DNA from: Arthrobotrys musiformis | Lineage: Eukaryota > Ascomycota > Orbiliomycetes > Orbiliales > Orbiliaceae | Direction of reading: 5' to 3' | Assembly (NCBI GenBank): GCA_036971715.1 | Contig: JAVHJL010000005.1 | Location: 2,604,001-2,668,000, forward strand | DNA: 64,000 nt | Part shown: positions 44,201-56,326 of the stretch, piece by piece | Position numbering within the stretch: position 1 is the first letter of the stretch | Layout: every line of letters starts with the position of its first letter | Notes under the pieces: model-generated | What the model saw: only the letters and a program-made list of their open reading frames with translations | What the model was told of the DNA's origin: nothing | Databases searched by the model: none | Program-made: the position numbers and the translations under genes

Positions 44201-46256
44201 GGTCCTGAAAATCATAGACATTGCCATGGTAGTCGAAAATGAAAAAAGCAAGAAAACGAAGAATGCGCCTGGTTCCCTTCTAAGATTTGTCATGAAGTAG
44301 AGAATTATGTTGAAGACAATTGCGGATGTGATCTTTTGAGGCATATCGACGATCATGGAAGAGACAGCTTCAGCACTGGGGCGGTATAGGGCGTATTTGT
44401 CATGTTTTTCAATAATTGGTCGTTGAGCGTATAGAGTCAAAATTTCCAAAGCACTGGAAAAGCCATTGAGAAGAACTGCGAAGAAGAGAAGAGACCCACG
44501 AGCGAAGAATGAGCCGGTATCAGGCTTCAAATTGTAGAAAACGGAGGAAACAATCAAAGCCATGATACCATTACCAAAGATACCAGTCAGAGCGAGAGAA
44601 AGGTCACCCTTTAGTCTCTGGAAGCCTCTAGTCATGCAAAGGCTGACTTGCATCGGGTAGCTAATTGTATATGGCCCATTTGAGGAAGCGCCAGAGGATT
44701 GGACAACTTTGCGGACTTCCTTGAACTTTTGGACATTGTCGTGGCCGATGGGGTTTTCGGCTTCGAAAGCAGCGATCTCATCCAGAAGCCTCTTTCGGGT
44801 CTCACTTTCCTTCCAACGTTGAGCGAACTCGTCAGGGGTTCGGGGCACTTTGTCCTCGAAGCCTGGTTTAATACGACGTTCAGCTGGATTGGTAAGGGAT
44901 GTCAGGAAATCTGCGGTAGTTGCACGTTCCTCGCACTCGAAGCCCATGTCCTCGAAGAACTTCTGGGCTTCGCCGGTAGGACCGAAGTAAATTTGACGAC
45001 CTTCGTACAAAACGATTGCCTTGTGGAATTGATCATAGGCACTCTGTGAGGCCTGGTAGATGGCAACAAGCGCAGTGCTACCTGTGAGTTCGGCACTCAA
45101 TCGAAGAGTTCGAATGAATTCAAGGGCATTGGCAGAGTCAAGACCTCTGGTAGAATTGTCCCAACACTGGATAGGCGCTCCACTAACAGCGACTTCGGCG
45201 ATGGAGACACGCTTCCTTTCACCACCGGAGACACCTCGAATAAAGTCGTTGCCGACGTTGGTGTCCACGGTGTGCGAAAGACCGAAGGCTGCCATTACAA
45301 CATCTTTGACATGTTCGGCGTACTCATCACGGCTAATGCCACCCATTCTGTTGCTTGGAGCACGAGCAAGAGCAGCAAACTTGAGGGTTTGACCAACTGT
45401 GAGCTGGGGAAAGTGAACTACAAGATACAATTAGAACCGAACATTAAGATGCATTTGAAGAGTAGGGTAAGGCATACCATCAGTCTCGGCTTGGTAGATA
45501 ACCTCTCCTCTGAACACCTTGTGCATCTTGTCCATAGGGATACCCTGGTAGTTGATAACAGTGTCATCGGAGAGATAGTAGCCGTAGGTGTCACCGGCAA
45601 TAGTTTTCAGGAAGGTGGAACAACCACTAAGTTTCAAACATGATTAGCTATGCATTGACCAGAAGCATTTATATATCGGATATAATTTATTTATTATTAT
45701 CTTACCTGCCAGGTCTACCCAAGACGACGCACAATTCGGAACTCTTGACGAGACCTTCGAAATCCCTGAGAATTTGAATCTTGCGTTTGCGTCCGAGCGT
45801 AACGGCTTGCTCCAGATAACTGAGACCGATATTCCCAACATTCTTCTGGTAATCTGTGGCGGAACCGAAGCCGTGCGCACTAAGGTTTCTGAAAGAAACA
45901 CCCAGTCTCAACGAAGGATATTTCTCTGGATCCTTAGCGGTCAAACTGATGATAGACTTGAGCCATGCTTTTGGGTTGAACTTTTCGTGGCCAGGTTGGA
46001 GTCTTGGGTTTTCGGAGCCGATGAATGGGTTTTCGCCTTCGAACTGGCTGTAGCGAGTTTCTGTTTTGGTGAGGCCGTGACCTTCGGCGTGAGACATAGT
46101 GCGACTAAGTCTCCTCGCAAGCTCAATTACTCGGTCTTCATCACCAGGCCCGAACTGAGCTTGGTGGTTTTCATCTCGACTTTGGTTTCGGCTTCCCTCA
46201 GGGGAGTCCTCCACCTGAGTGGCAGAGCCTTCATCTATAGACTTGCCCATATTCAT
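41289..46256 (-). CDS. Full-size PDR-type (ABCG) ABC transporter
   Basis: Eight exons: 46256-45706, 45626-45478, 45417-43830, 43766-43110, 43052-42345, 42280-41946, 41887-41786 and 41725-41289 (1508 aa, every phase fits). Order NBD1-TMD1-NBD2-TMD2. NBD1 has the fungal PDR-type Walker A with Cys for Lys (GRPGSGCSTFLKT, spanning exons 1-2), signature VSGGERKRVSIAE and Walker B IQCWDNSTRGLDSANA. NBD2 has the canonical Walker A GVSGAGKTTLLDVLASR, degenerate signature LNVEQRKRLTIG and Walker B LLLFLDEPTSGLDSQTA. This asymmetric pairing is standard for the family. These plasma-membrane pumps export azoles, other xenobiotics and lipids, and are often induced by pleiotropic drug resistance regulators. 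The first of two close ATGs (46256 and 46250) is used. Nothing is broken. Confidence 0.95.
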
Positions 46257-48513
46257 CAAAATATTAATTTTAATTTTTGGTGATACAGGCAAGTAAGTAC
46301 CCTCAGGTACGGTATGATAGGGAATCAAGCGACCCGATTCAGCTTCGAAACGCGATAATGGTAATCAACGAGGGGCAGGGCAGCTGAGAGGAATGTGTGG
46401 ATCAATTATGGGTGCAGGTGTCGTGGGAAATGCGACAACACGTGGGACGGCGTGGTGTAATGTGGTACCGTTCGTCGTCACAAGCATCCACGGCCAATAT
46501 TAATATTAAATGTCGACGACAGCCGGAAGACGGTTGAATGTAGAACCGGAAGGGAAAGACAGGAATCGAAGGAAGAAGAAAAAGAAGAGGAGGAAGAAAG
46601 AGAATAGGAAGAATCAGCTAACGATAATTACATGAGGATGTATTTGTAGTCAAGCCCAGATATTCTCAAATTCTTTCGGCAAATCTACCATCCGGACTAC
46701 GCCAGAAAAATAAGAAAAATAAAAGAAAACGAGATATTACGCCAACATCCAATGGCACTGGGAAGCACCTCCAAACAAAGATACTTCGTAACTAATTAAT
46801 ACCGTATATGTGCATGGGGGTGCGGAATCTGGGTCAGATTTCGTTCTGCCCGACCCATGGCCAGGGGATAAGCAAAAGGGAAGGGAAGGGCGATGGCCTG
46901 GCGCTGGAACTAAGCCAGTCTTGGGCCCCAAGCACTAATCCCGCTGCGCTCACGGACTTTCGGAGGTCAATTTTCCTCCCTACTCCTTAAAAATTTTTCT
47001 GATCTGTGCTGGCCTCCCCCCTCTCACAGACGCACAAAAGGGCCCCACATTCCCGGGGTTTTAAGATTACTGATGTGAATGCGGTTCATGCCAAATACCG
47101 GTTGGTCCAACTGCTGCTTAGTTAGCAGCTGAGGCCAGGATGCATTGGTTTGGCTTTTATATCAAGACTTGTCGTCGTCGACGAACATTGTCACGAACAA
47201 CAGTACACAAAGAAACAACCATTACACGATCTTTGTCTGACCTCCCGACAAGATCTTCGGGACGCATTTGAGCCCCGAGGACCTGGTTCCACTGTGCAAT
47301 TTGAGTTCCACTGTCAGCATGGTTCATGGCCTTCTTTGTCGTTATTTGTTCGTCAAGACGTCATGAAGCCTACACTTGGCAGTTGCCAAAGGCTTTTCGG
47401 ATGCACAGCGTTCCGAGATCGAAGCTTGGCTGGCCACTTCGAATGCGTATAATACATTGATACCCCTTTGCTGTGCCCTGCCCCACCAGATTGCTACTGT
47501 CTACGCATCCAGCATCCAATCTCGGGTCCTGGATTGTTCCTTTTCCTGTGCTCCCTGAAACCTGCCTTATATAAACTTGGATCCTTATGTAAGGATACCT
47601 AAATCCGTCTGTGGTGGGAGGTCCAATAAGGCTGAGGTTATTGCTGCTGTTCTACTCTGGACCCGGAAATATGTGCTTCCGGACAACACAAAAACAACAA
47701 ATCCAAAAATGTTCCATGCCAAACTCTTAGGCTCGCAGCAAGCGTTCCTGGGCGTCAGCCTGCTCACACCTATCGACTCGACGCTCTTTTTGCCTTTTGC
47801 CGCAGCTACACACTAATTGGTTTTTTGCCCTTTGGTCGTGTGTCCTTCGGCTTGAGGGCTCCCAGCTTGCCGAACGATAATTGTTCGGAGCATTCAATTT
47901 TTACTTTTTTCTTATTATTCATGAATTCAGTTATCCCTTGTGTGATCCTTTCCAGGATAATCGAAACTCCCCCACGAGTTCGGGACACGAAGCCCCTGTT
48001 AGGTTAAAACAAATCATTCTTAATCATCCTGTATATGCTTAGCTACGGAGCTTTTATACACGAATACTATGTAAGCACACATATACTTGGTATATTATAT
48101 TATACAGGATATCCGGCACTGGAGAAGCCACTTGCCCGGGACCATGACCATCGAGCTCTTCGTAATCGATAGAACATACCAGCAGCTTATTTCGGGAGAT
48201 ATGGAATCACCACGATTTCCATCCATTCCGCGTATGGGCATATATACTTACCGAAATACTCAGGATTATTTATGCCCAGATCATATAGTAAACATTGAAA
48301 TTCTCCCGAAGGTCGAGACCAACTGGTATCGCTTTGTCCCATGAGTAGGCTAGCTTTTTTTACGATATACACCATGGTGCCCTTTTCTTTTCACACACGA
48401 CTTTAGCACTCCATTGCAATCACACTTTAATTTGTGTATTCGAATTTAGCTGGGACATGTAAGTAACATCCATGTATCATGTGTATCCATTTTCCTTCTT
48501 TATGCAACATATG
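46257..48513. other. Upstream region of the ABC transporter
   Basis: A long (2.26 kb) 5' region, as often seen for regulated PDR pumps. A polypurine tract at about 46550-46616 on the plus strand is a pyrimidine tract on the transcribed strand and probably marks the core promoter or leader. Frames in 46730-48345 overlap on both strands without family signs and are not called. The 3' end of the neighbouring minus gene is at 48514. Confidence 0.5.
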
Positions 48514-49431
48514 TCACCGTCCCACCTCCATCATCTTTTGCAAATATCCAATCTCAATGCTATACTTCTCATCAAACCCCTTAACCACCCTTTTTGCCTC
48601 CGCCCGTGCTAAATCCAAAGCATCATAAAGCATTTGTCCAGGAGTTTTATGCGCATTCCGAACATAGGTCCGGTGTGCGAATGTAACCAATAACCTTCCA
48701 ATGTTTTCGACCTCCTTGCTTGGTTGGTCTGGTTGGAAAGGTGGAAGACTAGGGGTTGATGCAGACCGCTGGCGAGTCCTATTATCACTGTGACTGTGAT
48801 TATGATGATGGTGATGTTGATGTGAATGATTCCGCTGATGATGAGGATGATTATGGTGATGATACCCGGCAGTTGGCGTCAAAGGTCGGAGTTTTCCATC
48901 TTTAGATACAATCCTCGACGTCCCTAGGTAATCTTCTTCATCACTAGTGTCGATGACGGATTCCGTAGAAGTCCAGTAGGAGTTCATAACGGCATGCTCA
49001 TGATCATGTTCATGGTCTTCCTCCTCTCCTTCCTCTTCATCTTCGCTAGGCAATAGATAATTCCCCATCACAAATATTCCCTCTTCTAGCTTGCGTAGAT
49101 TCCCTGCGACCAATCCTTTCCCCCATTCGGTATACACCCCTACACCGGTTCTGATATTCTCCCGGGGCCGTAAAACCCATCTATCGTAGCTCCTCCTCAC
49201 AGATGCTGCCCGCGCCTCCACGAAATTATCCACCGCTGTCAAGCCGCTATCCACGGCAGCATCGAGTGGATCCGGCAGAGTGGGCGCATTTTCCAACACT
49301 CGAGCCGGGAGGTGGAAAGGGGCATACTCGTTGACAATCCGAAAAAGTTGATAGGTTTCCAGATGTTCTCGGGCTCGCGGGCGCGAAGAGCGGCGACGAT
49401 CGAAGTTATCGGCCGACGCCATGGTTTGCAT
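48514..49431 (-). CDS. Unrecognised protein with acidic and His-rich segments
   Basis: Single exon of 305 aa from the ATG at 49431. A second ATG nine bases later (ACCATGGCG) has the stronger context and may be used. Residues 25-125 look folded, with amphipathic helices (YQLFRIVNEYAPFHLPARVL, AAVDSGLTAVDNFVEARAAS). An acidic run follows (about 129-147, alternating Glu and His), then a cluster of some fifteen His within residues 191-215, and a helical C-terminus (GQMLYDALDLARAEAKRVVK). The His block could bind metal ions. The helical N-terminal part faintly recalls lipid-droplet coat proteins, but I cannot assign it. It shares a 743-bp divergent promoter with the acyltransferase gene. Confidence 0.8.
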   Translation of the reverse strand: MQTMASADNFDRRRSSRPRAREHLETYQLFRIVNEYAPFHLPARVLENAPTLPDPLDAAVDSGLTAVDNFVEARAASVRRSYDRWVLRPRENIRTGVGVYTEWGKGLVAGNLRKLEEGIFVMGNYLLPSEDEEEGEEEDHEHDHEHAVMNSYWTSTESVIDTSDEEDYLGTSRIVSKDGKLRPLTPTAGYHHHNHPHHQRNHSHQHHHHHNHSHSDNRTRQRSASTPSLPPFQPDQPSKEVENIGRLLVTFAHRTYVRNAHKTPGQMLYDALDLARAEAKRVVKGFDEKYSIEIGYLQKMMEVGR

Positions 49432-50174
49432 CGACAAGTCGCTAGCCGCGGGCTCCGTAGCACCACAAGTTTTAAAAAAATGTGTTTTATTGGCGAAAAA
49501 AGATTTGGAAGGAAATTCTCTTTGTTTTCAAAAAGGTGCTTATTTTCGAGAGCTGCAAAAAAAAAAAAAAAAAAGCCTCTAATCACTTAAATGTGTTAAA
49601 GTGCGGCTTCAAATACTTGACAGACGTGGCAGGCGTTAACATGCGCCTCCGAGTTTCGACTTTAAGAATGCTTCATTTAGCACGTGAACTGGCGTGAGCT
49701 GCGCAAGCTCAGCTCTATACAGACGGGTGGCGTAAGCTCTTCAAGGTGGCAAAATCAAGTTGTTGGGATCCCTCAAATTTTTGTTGTACATACAAAAGCT
49801 TGAGGACGTCGTTCTCGACACAGACGCTAGTACGCTACAAATTGCATATTGCCGGATGCATCAGCGGCTGAAATGTGGTGATGATGTTGCACGATGACAT
49901 AAGCTGGGGACCTTCAATGCAATGAAGTCTGGGTTGGACGCACCAACAACACAACTTCGACGGTTCATTCTGTTGTATTATCTCGGGCCTCGGATAGAAC
50001 CCTCCAGATGCATGAATTCAATCTACCTACCTGCCTGAATGAATGATCTCGAGATCGTACAATTCGGAGAAGAGTGAAGATTTTTTTTTGCGCTCCTCTT
50101 TTCTTAGCCTCGCATTGACTTTAGCTCATCCCCTTTCATAGCTAGTAATAATACCAAGAGAAACTTTTGGGAAA
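49432..50174. promoter_or_regulatory. Divergent promoter between the His-rich gene and the C45 acyltransferase gene
   Basis: The two genes start 743 bases apart and point away from each other, so this stretch must carry both promoters. It contains an 18-A run at 49557-49574 and a T-rich/CT-rich leader just before 50175. Shared regulation is possible but not shown. Confidence 0.5.
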
Positions 50175-51393
50175 ATGGCGACTCTACCGAGAATCTCGCT
50201 CTCCGGAACTAATTATGAGGTATCATTTACTTCTGGTTCATACCTAACAGATCAAAAGCATATACTAATGCATAAGTGACCTTCAAAGATTGGATACAGC
50301 CATGGCAGCTCGCTCAAGGCCCAAATTGGCCGGCAAATAGAGTCCTACTTTGAAATGTTCCAGAGTAGCTCTAAACTCGACCGCGAGGGCGTCCACCGCA
50401 GGGCGAGAGAGTACGAAGCAACAATCCTAAAACAAGTCCCACATCTTCACCAGGAGATCGTGGGGATAGCAGAGGGTGCAGGTGTCGGCGTTCTCGACAT
50501 TGTAGCCCTTAACGTGAGAAGTGAAATCGTCCTTGGTGAGTTTCAAGACGGGTGTACGAGTATTAGCTGGAAAGTCGTCGATGACGATGGTAAATCGGTT
50601 CAGTATCTCGCCCAGAACTGGGATTGGGTGAGACCTGTCCAGCAGAACCTTGCACTTGTTGAAATCAAGCAAGAAGGCAAGCCAACTATCAAGATGGTCA
50701 CTGAAGTAAGCAAACAATATCCATAGATCTTTTATAGATCTCTATAAATCTAACGTGGATATTGTTCTGTTAAAGGCTGGAATTGTTGGGAAAATCGGAT
50801 ACAACAGCGCCTCTGTCGGCGTTCTTCTAAACGCTCTCCGTGCACCCCCAACAGACGCTACCAAATTACCTGTCCACATCCTTCTCCGGCTATGCCTAGA
50901 GTCTGAAACCGCTGCCGAAGCATTATCTAAAATCGAAGAATACGGTGCCGCCTCTGCCCAGCACATTTTACTAGGAGACCTGTCAGGCGCCCAATGCCTT
51001 GAACTATCACCCATTAGGAACCACTACATCCAGCCAGATCAGAACAATATCCTCGCACATACAAACCACTCCATCGGTAATACTGCTATCAAGGAACCAT
51101 CTGAGTTTCCTGGTTCTAAGGATAGGTTAGCGCGAGCCTTCAGACTAATGGAAACGATGGGCCCCCAAAACTTATCGCCACAGCGGTTAAGGGAAACCAT
51201 ATTCAGCGATGGCGAAAATGACAAATTTAGCATTTGTGCCGCAGAGAACATGTGTAGGCCAAAGTGGTCCCGAATAATGACTTTGTTCAACATCGTCATC
51301 TGTTTGAAAGAGGGTTATGAACCGACCTCTGAAGTCGTGTTATACACCGACTCAGCAGAATGGACCAACCCTAACAATGTCTTGCAATTATAA
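50175..51393 (+). CDS. C45-family acyltransferase (acyl-CoA:isopenicillin N acyltransferase-like Ntn hydrolase)
   Basis: Three exons: 50175-50219, 50289-50705 and 50776-51393 (359 aa, almost exactly the length of the Penicillium enzyme). It starts RISLSGTNYEIGYSHGSSLK, the conserved N-terminal block. The autocleavage site is FQDGCTSISW, with Cys104 the predicted new N-terminal nucleophile after Gly-Cys self-cleavage. Further family blocks are LAQNWDWVRP, AGIVGKIGYNSASVGVLLNA and ILAHTNHSI. Known members move acyl groups between amides and CoA thioesters, in Penicillium in peroxisomes. The C-terminus here (NVLQL) is not a classic PTS1, so location is open. There are no beta-lactam genes nearby, so it more likely acts on another amide or peptide substrate. 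Confidence 0.92.
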
Positions 51394-51765
51394 ATGACTA
51401 TCATGTAATGGAACTACAGACTCGTTTTGTCGGTACTTCCTACCGCCTACGACATGTCAACTTAAATATAAATAGCCACAGAAGGTTCGCTTCATGTATT
51501 GTAGTTATTTCTGTTCGTTATTACCATTGAGGATTAATATATAGTACATGTCCAGGTAGAATCCGGCCCCGCTGAGAGAACCCGTAAAGTGAAAGTGGCC
51601 AACTCGCGACCAGCCCCCTAAAATAGAATGGAATGAGAAGAGAATAGTCCAAAATATAAAAAGAATTTTGGAAGAGAAAAAATTGTGAAAGTTGCAGGAT
51701 AAAAAATAGCCTCGAATCCAGATTTTTAAAAGAAAAATACCTTCCCAAACGCCTTTAACATTCAC
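51394..51765. other. Short convergent gap
   Basis: 3' regions of the acyltransferase (plus) and F-box (minus) genes. The short minus frames at 51505-51765 are AT-rich and not called. Confidence 0.6.
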
Positions 51766-53792
51766 CTACTCGGCTACGAGCTCTTCGTCATCATTTCCGG
51801 GTGTACTAGGTCCCCATCCCATCCCCTCCCTTGCTTTCCTCCCGTCAATATCGCTCTTCCGAGCCTCCTTCTCTAAATGCAAGTGCATTTCCTTCATCGG
51901 TTTAATCATAAAATTTGCGTACTCCTTGCCAAGTTCTCTCTCCCAGGTTTCAATCAACATGTTTTCAATAATATAGTCGCAGGCGATATTTCTGGTGATT
52001 CGGGGAGACGCAGCCGTCTCGCTGCTGCCAAAGATAGATGAGAGTTCGTAGATGTGGTCGAGGCCGACCGTTCTTAAGAATGCGAGCAGGTTCTCAATAA
52101 GTTCTAACACAAATGTTAACATTGCCAAATCTTTTCAAACAAAGTCTAGTTGAAGGTAATACAATACTCACCATACCGTCCCTTGATGTCCAGAGGCTGG
52201 TCATCAAAGTAAACGTCCCGTCGGAACTTATCCGTCAACTCAACGGAATAGGCGATTTCCAACAGCGGCCGCAACAGCACTCCAATCAACCCACACATCT
52301 CAATCATCGCAAACAGTTCTTTTCTCCCGAACCTCGCCAGCCACTTTCGATGGTCTCTCACGCAGTCTTCGGTGTCAATAAATCCAGCACTAAAAATCAG
52401 GGAAAAACACCATATATTCCACAGCGCCATTCTCATGCTGTGGACTTCATCCCTGTTCAGCGCGTCCAACATTTCTCGCCGTAGGAGCCCCGGGCAACGC
52501 CTTCTGATACGGGATATTAAGCCGTCGATTACACCGAGGCAGCTATTGTAAGCGGATCTAAACGATTCGAAATTCCTGTCGGCAGGAAATAGAATTTGAA
52601 TAAGACTATAGGCACTTGGGTTGATAGCACTAATGAGAGGCATCATATTCGCTGAGATGAGATCGTTGAAACGGGTGCTTAGTAATCGTGCTGACATAAG
52701 GGACTCCAGAGACGGCAGATGGGAAAGAATTTTAAGGACAATTTCATTAGGTAAAGATTGGATGCTTATTGATGTTCTTCTTCGTCTAGGGACAGCTTTC
52801 CTAGGAATAGTTATGGTGGAGGAGGAAGGGCTAGCAACTGGCTTTCGAGATATCCGGGGAACGTGTGAGTGCGTGGATAACGAAGTAGGAGGTGGCGTTT
52901 TAGACCGAGATTCAACAGATGTGGATGTAGAGTTAGAGGTGAAAGATGGCGAGGATGAAATTGTTGACCCAGATGAGAATGATGGAAATCCAGATATTCC
53001 GGGATGCGACCCGCTAGGGCGGAGAGGAAGCGGCGTATATTCTGAGGATTTCGGGACATCGTCTGCCCTATCAGAGAGAGGTGACACGGGCGAAGGCGAG
53101 CGGTTGTCATCTCGATCCTCATATTGTTCCTTTTCCAACCACGCTATCGTCTGTTCGATTGTTTCTTCTAGATCATCGTTCGAAGAACCCATTTCCGGCT
53201 TAATTATTCTAATTGGTACTGGCTTCCTTTTAGGAATCGAAATGCGAGCGCTTGTTTGATCCATCGATTGGCCTCGGGTTCGAACGACTATGGGTGAGAA
53301 TGGTGTGTTCTCTGGTACGAGCGAAAACGAGCGCCCTTTTATCGGTCTTGACGCAGGTAGACCAAAACCTTCTCCATTCCTAGCGGGTGACAAGTCTCTG
53401 CGAGCTGGCGCTATCGGAGTTTGTTCGGGTGTGTCCAAGAACGCAAAAGGTTTCGTTTGTGGAACGATAACACTGGGAACAGGCTTCCTTGTGACAATTG
53501 GAGTTTTTGGAGTCGGTGACTGGACAATGGGACTCTCCATTTTTGGCGTAGACGGCCCAGCGGGACTAGGCATCGCAGGTACAATTGGTGTGAATGTTTG
53601 ACACTCATCTGGTGGTGTCGTCGGACAATACATCGATTCTGACGGAGATTTGGGCGAGCGTAGACGAATATTGGTGAACGATCTTTTGGCGAGATTCAAA
53701 AACCTCGGTCGCTGTTTCTCTGCCTTGCATGTACACAGCTGGGCGCACTGGCAGCCTGAAGATAGGTCGGTGCAACTAGAGCGGGCTGCCAT
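51766..53792 (-). CDS. F-box protein with long disordered N-terminus
   Basis: Two exons: 53792-52172 and 52103-51766 (652 aa, 68-nt intron, TTAAC branch). The N-terminus has a Cys-rich patch (CTDLSSGCQCAQLCTCKAEK). About 330 residues of Pro/Ser-rich sequence follow, with many SP/TP sites, e.g. GPSTPKMESPIVQSPTPKTP. At about residue 360 an F-box begins: SIQSLPNEIVLKILSHLPSL, LMSARLLSTRFNDLI. A helical C-terminal domain of some 250 residues follows, with LLRREMLDALNRDEVHSMRM. F-box proteins link substrates to Skp1-Cullin ubiquitin ligases. The SP/TP-rich region suggests phospho-regulation. The C-terminal substrate domain is not a recognised repeat (no LRR or WD40). Confidence 0.88.
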
Positions 53793-55292
53793 TTTTGCGA
53801 ATATATCGGTTTCCCCCCTTTTCGTTCTTATGACTTGGTGAAGCAGTAGAACTGCTACTGTTGTCGAGTTCGGCTGCTGATAAGACTATATGTCAGAATG
53901 ACTCGCGATCAACGAGCGTGAAATTCGTTCCGAAGAAAAGTGGGCTACACGGCCTGATTATATTGTCAAAACCATGGTCCCCGCGTCAAACCAGGATTCG
54001 TCGGAACTCTCGAGCGATGACTAAGTGGTCAAGATGGCGCGAAGCTGGTTTCAAGAAGAGGCAGGCTAGGCAAAAACGTAGCAGCCTCATTTGTATTTTT
54101 TTCATCGCTTCGAAAATCGTTTGTAGGCATACGAGCCTTTTTCTGCAAGTGAGGCTCACACCTTTTTAGATTGCTGACAGATTATCCAGGTTGTTTCCAA
54201 GCTCTTGGCCCATGCACTGGCAAACTCCGTTTGGGCCGTCGAGCTCAAACACTGGCTAAAAGCACCGAAGTGCTACAGCGAGGGTGAAGCATTCCTCCCC
54301 TTCTCTGCCACGGAACGGATGTAGGCCTGTCATTGGCGGGGCGGAAGGCAGGAAAGGTGCCTCGAGCGTCAGCCTTCTGAGATCCAACCCCTCCCACGAG
54401 GAGGACCTAGAACCGAATCAAGACTGGTCTGTACCACCCGAATTCCAAATGGTGGGCGAACGACAGCAGGTGCTAGTGACCAAGACACCCTGCTCACGCA
54501 GCGAGCGGGACGAGACAGGTAGGCAAGAACACTGCCACTGCATCGTTGTTTGGCCTTGGGTTGGAATGTAATCGCTATTTGATCCTTTGGTTTTCGAAAG
54601 AAAAAAAAATCGGTTCCATGTTGGCTCGGTCTTGGGTTAGCGTACATCTTTGTCCAGAGGTTTGCGGTAGACGCTCTCAGAACCCATTTTGACTTTAGGT
54701 TCTTTTGTGAGCGGCGGTGCAGCCTATTCTGTCGCCTAATTGGATGACGAAGCCGTTTTTAATGTCACAGTTCCTATCTGCATAGCATGCGCTCCAGAGG
54801 CAGCCCGTAGGTTGTGCGTCTGTGTATCGATAATCCTCCAAGGCAGCCCCCCCCTCTTCCCCGATTCTCACCATTTGTCGTTCAGGTGCAGCTCCGGTTT
54901 ATGCCGATGATCTACGGCAGCAGCAGCAGGATGCTTTTTACCATGCTTAGGATACTTATTTACAACAATCGTTTCGATTTTGGTTTTTTTTATCGTATTC
55001 AAGACGCTCATATCGTATTTCATAAAAAGCCGCCGTTTCATGATCAAGAATCTGACATTCAACACAGCATGTCGGGCCTTTGGTATTGCATGCTTCCGAC
55101 AAATTTCGTCTGGCAGTCGAGTCACTAGCCATGACAAATCCCGGGATCAAGGATTCGAACTCATGCAATTTTTCTTTCGTTTTCAACATATCAGGAGTAT
55201 AGCGCGCGACGATTGCTACCACATTTTAAGATGATTGCGCACCACTATGATTCCACGTGCAGACATGTTTTAAAGAATACTCCGAGCTGAAT
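53793..55292. other. Intergenic between F-box promoter and HhH gene 3' end
   Basis: The F-box gene promoter lies at the left. A minus frame at 54956-55222 (VAIVARYTPDMLKTKEKLHE) has protein-like composition, but no partner exon, domain or upstream signals could be confirmed. A plus frame at 54284-54571 is Arg/Ser/Pro-rich and unconvincing. Confidence 0.4.
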
Positions 55293-56326
55293 TTATGCTT
55301 CCTTGTTTCGTTTGCTTCGGCGAAGAGGGGGCGAGATCTCAGCTGAAATGGCCTTCCTTTTCGCACTTGTCTTACTCAGACCAACAATCGTCTCCAGGCC
55401 GTCGGTAACTGACTTTGACAGTTCGCTGTTGGAGGACAATGTATTATCCGGTTTTTGTACCTGTTTGCGAACGCCTTCTTTCGACCCTTTTTCGGCTCGC
55501 ATTCGTGTCGAGGACTCGGTTGGTGTCCCTTCCATTGGGTGGGTAATCCCCAAAGCGGCCTCCTGGCCAAGCACCCACCCTACCTTTTCAACGCTTCCTG
55601 CATCGACCGCTTCACCCTCAGATACCAATTTTCGACAAAGTCGCCTAACTCTCTTGAAAAACTCCGAATATTCTTTTGCGTTGTATGCAATATTTCTGTT
55701 CCACCCTGAGGTTCCCGGTTTGTCCATCATTATCCAACGAAAGGCTTCGTCGGAGAACATGGGAATTGTTTCAGGGAACACAGATGACAAAATCGCAGTT
55801 GCTGTAGCGGGACCAATGCCCTTTAACTTGATCAACACTTTCATCATTGATGAGACTTGAACCAAAGCGTCATCGTCGTCATCGTCCACTCCATCAGAAG
55901 TAACTTTGCCTGGAAGTGGCATCCCAAGAGATTCGTTTACGGTTGATTCGAGGTCCTTCACTGAGTTCGAAGATACTAGCGGTAGAATTGTAGGACGGAA
56001 TTTCCCTCGTTTTCTATGGCGCAATCACATGTTAGCGATACCAATACAACCCAGTGCCTTCCACCCTGAACATACAATTTCCAAAGAACTATATCTCTCA
56101 CTTGAGACGCGTCTAGGCTTTTTCCTATGCCTTTTGCACCTTTCTTTTGATTGACGACGTCTGAAAGACTGTCCCTCCAGCCATCAATCTCCTCTAACGT
56201 CCGCGAATCATTGCCTTTTGGCTTATTCTTCTTGTCTGAAACGGCTTTGAGGACTGCGGGATAACGTGACAAGATGGCCCAAAATTCAGTTCGCGAAATA
56301 GTTGAAGGGATGGGCAACAATGCCAT
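55293..56326 (-). CDS. Helix-hairpin-helix protein (DNA-glycosylase-like fold)
   Basis: Two exons: 56326-56076 and 56013-55293 (323 aa, 62-nt intron with CTAAC branch). The N-terminal half has ISRTEFWAILSRYPAVLKAV and GWRDSLSDVV, then VRDIVLWKLKRGKFRPTILP across the splice junction. Residues about 150-205 hold a helix-hairpin-helix motif, KLKGIGPATATAILS, followed by FPETIPMFSDEAFRWIM. That arrangement is typical of HhH base-excision fold proteins, but no catalytic Lys/Asp pair of a known glycosylase is obvious. An Asp run interrupts the domain. The C-terminus is basic (LRRSKRNKEA) and could be a nuclear signal. Function inferred only: DNA or nucleotide-related, nuclear. Confidence 0.82.

Noticed and set aside
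46730..48345. Many short frames on both strands upstream of the ABC transporter
   Set aside because: They overlap one another, and none has a domain or consistent splice signals.
50175..51393. Penicillin biosynthesis locus, because of the isopenicillin acyltransferase-like enzyme
   Set aside because: No ACV synthetase or isopenicillin N synthase in the window. C45 proteins are widespread with other substrates.
55140..55180. Possible minus-strand tRNA B-box (GAGTTCGAATCCTTG)
   Set aside because: T-arm stems do not pair and no A-box or acceptor stem is found at the right distance.
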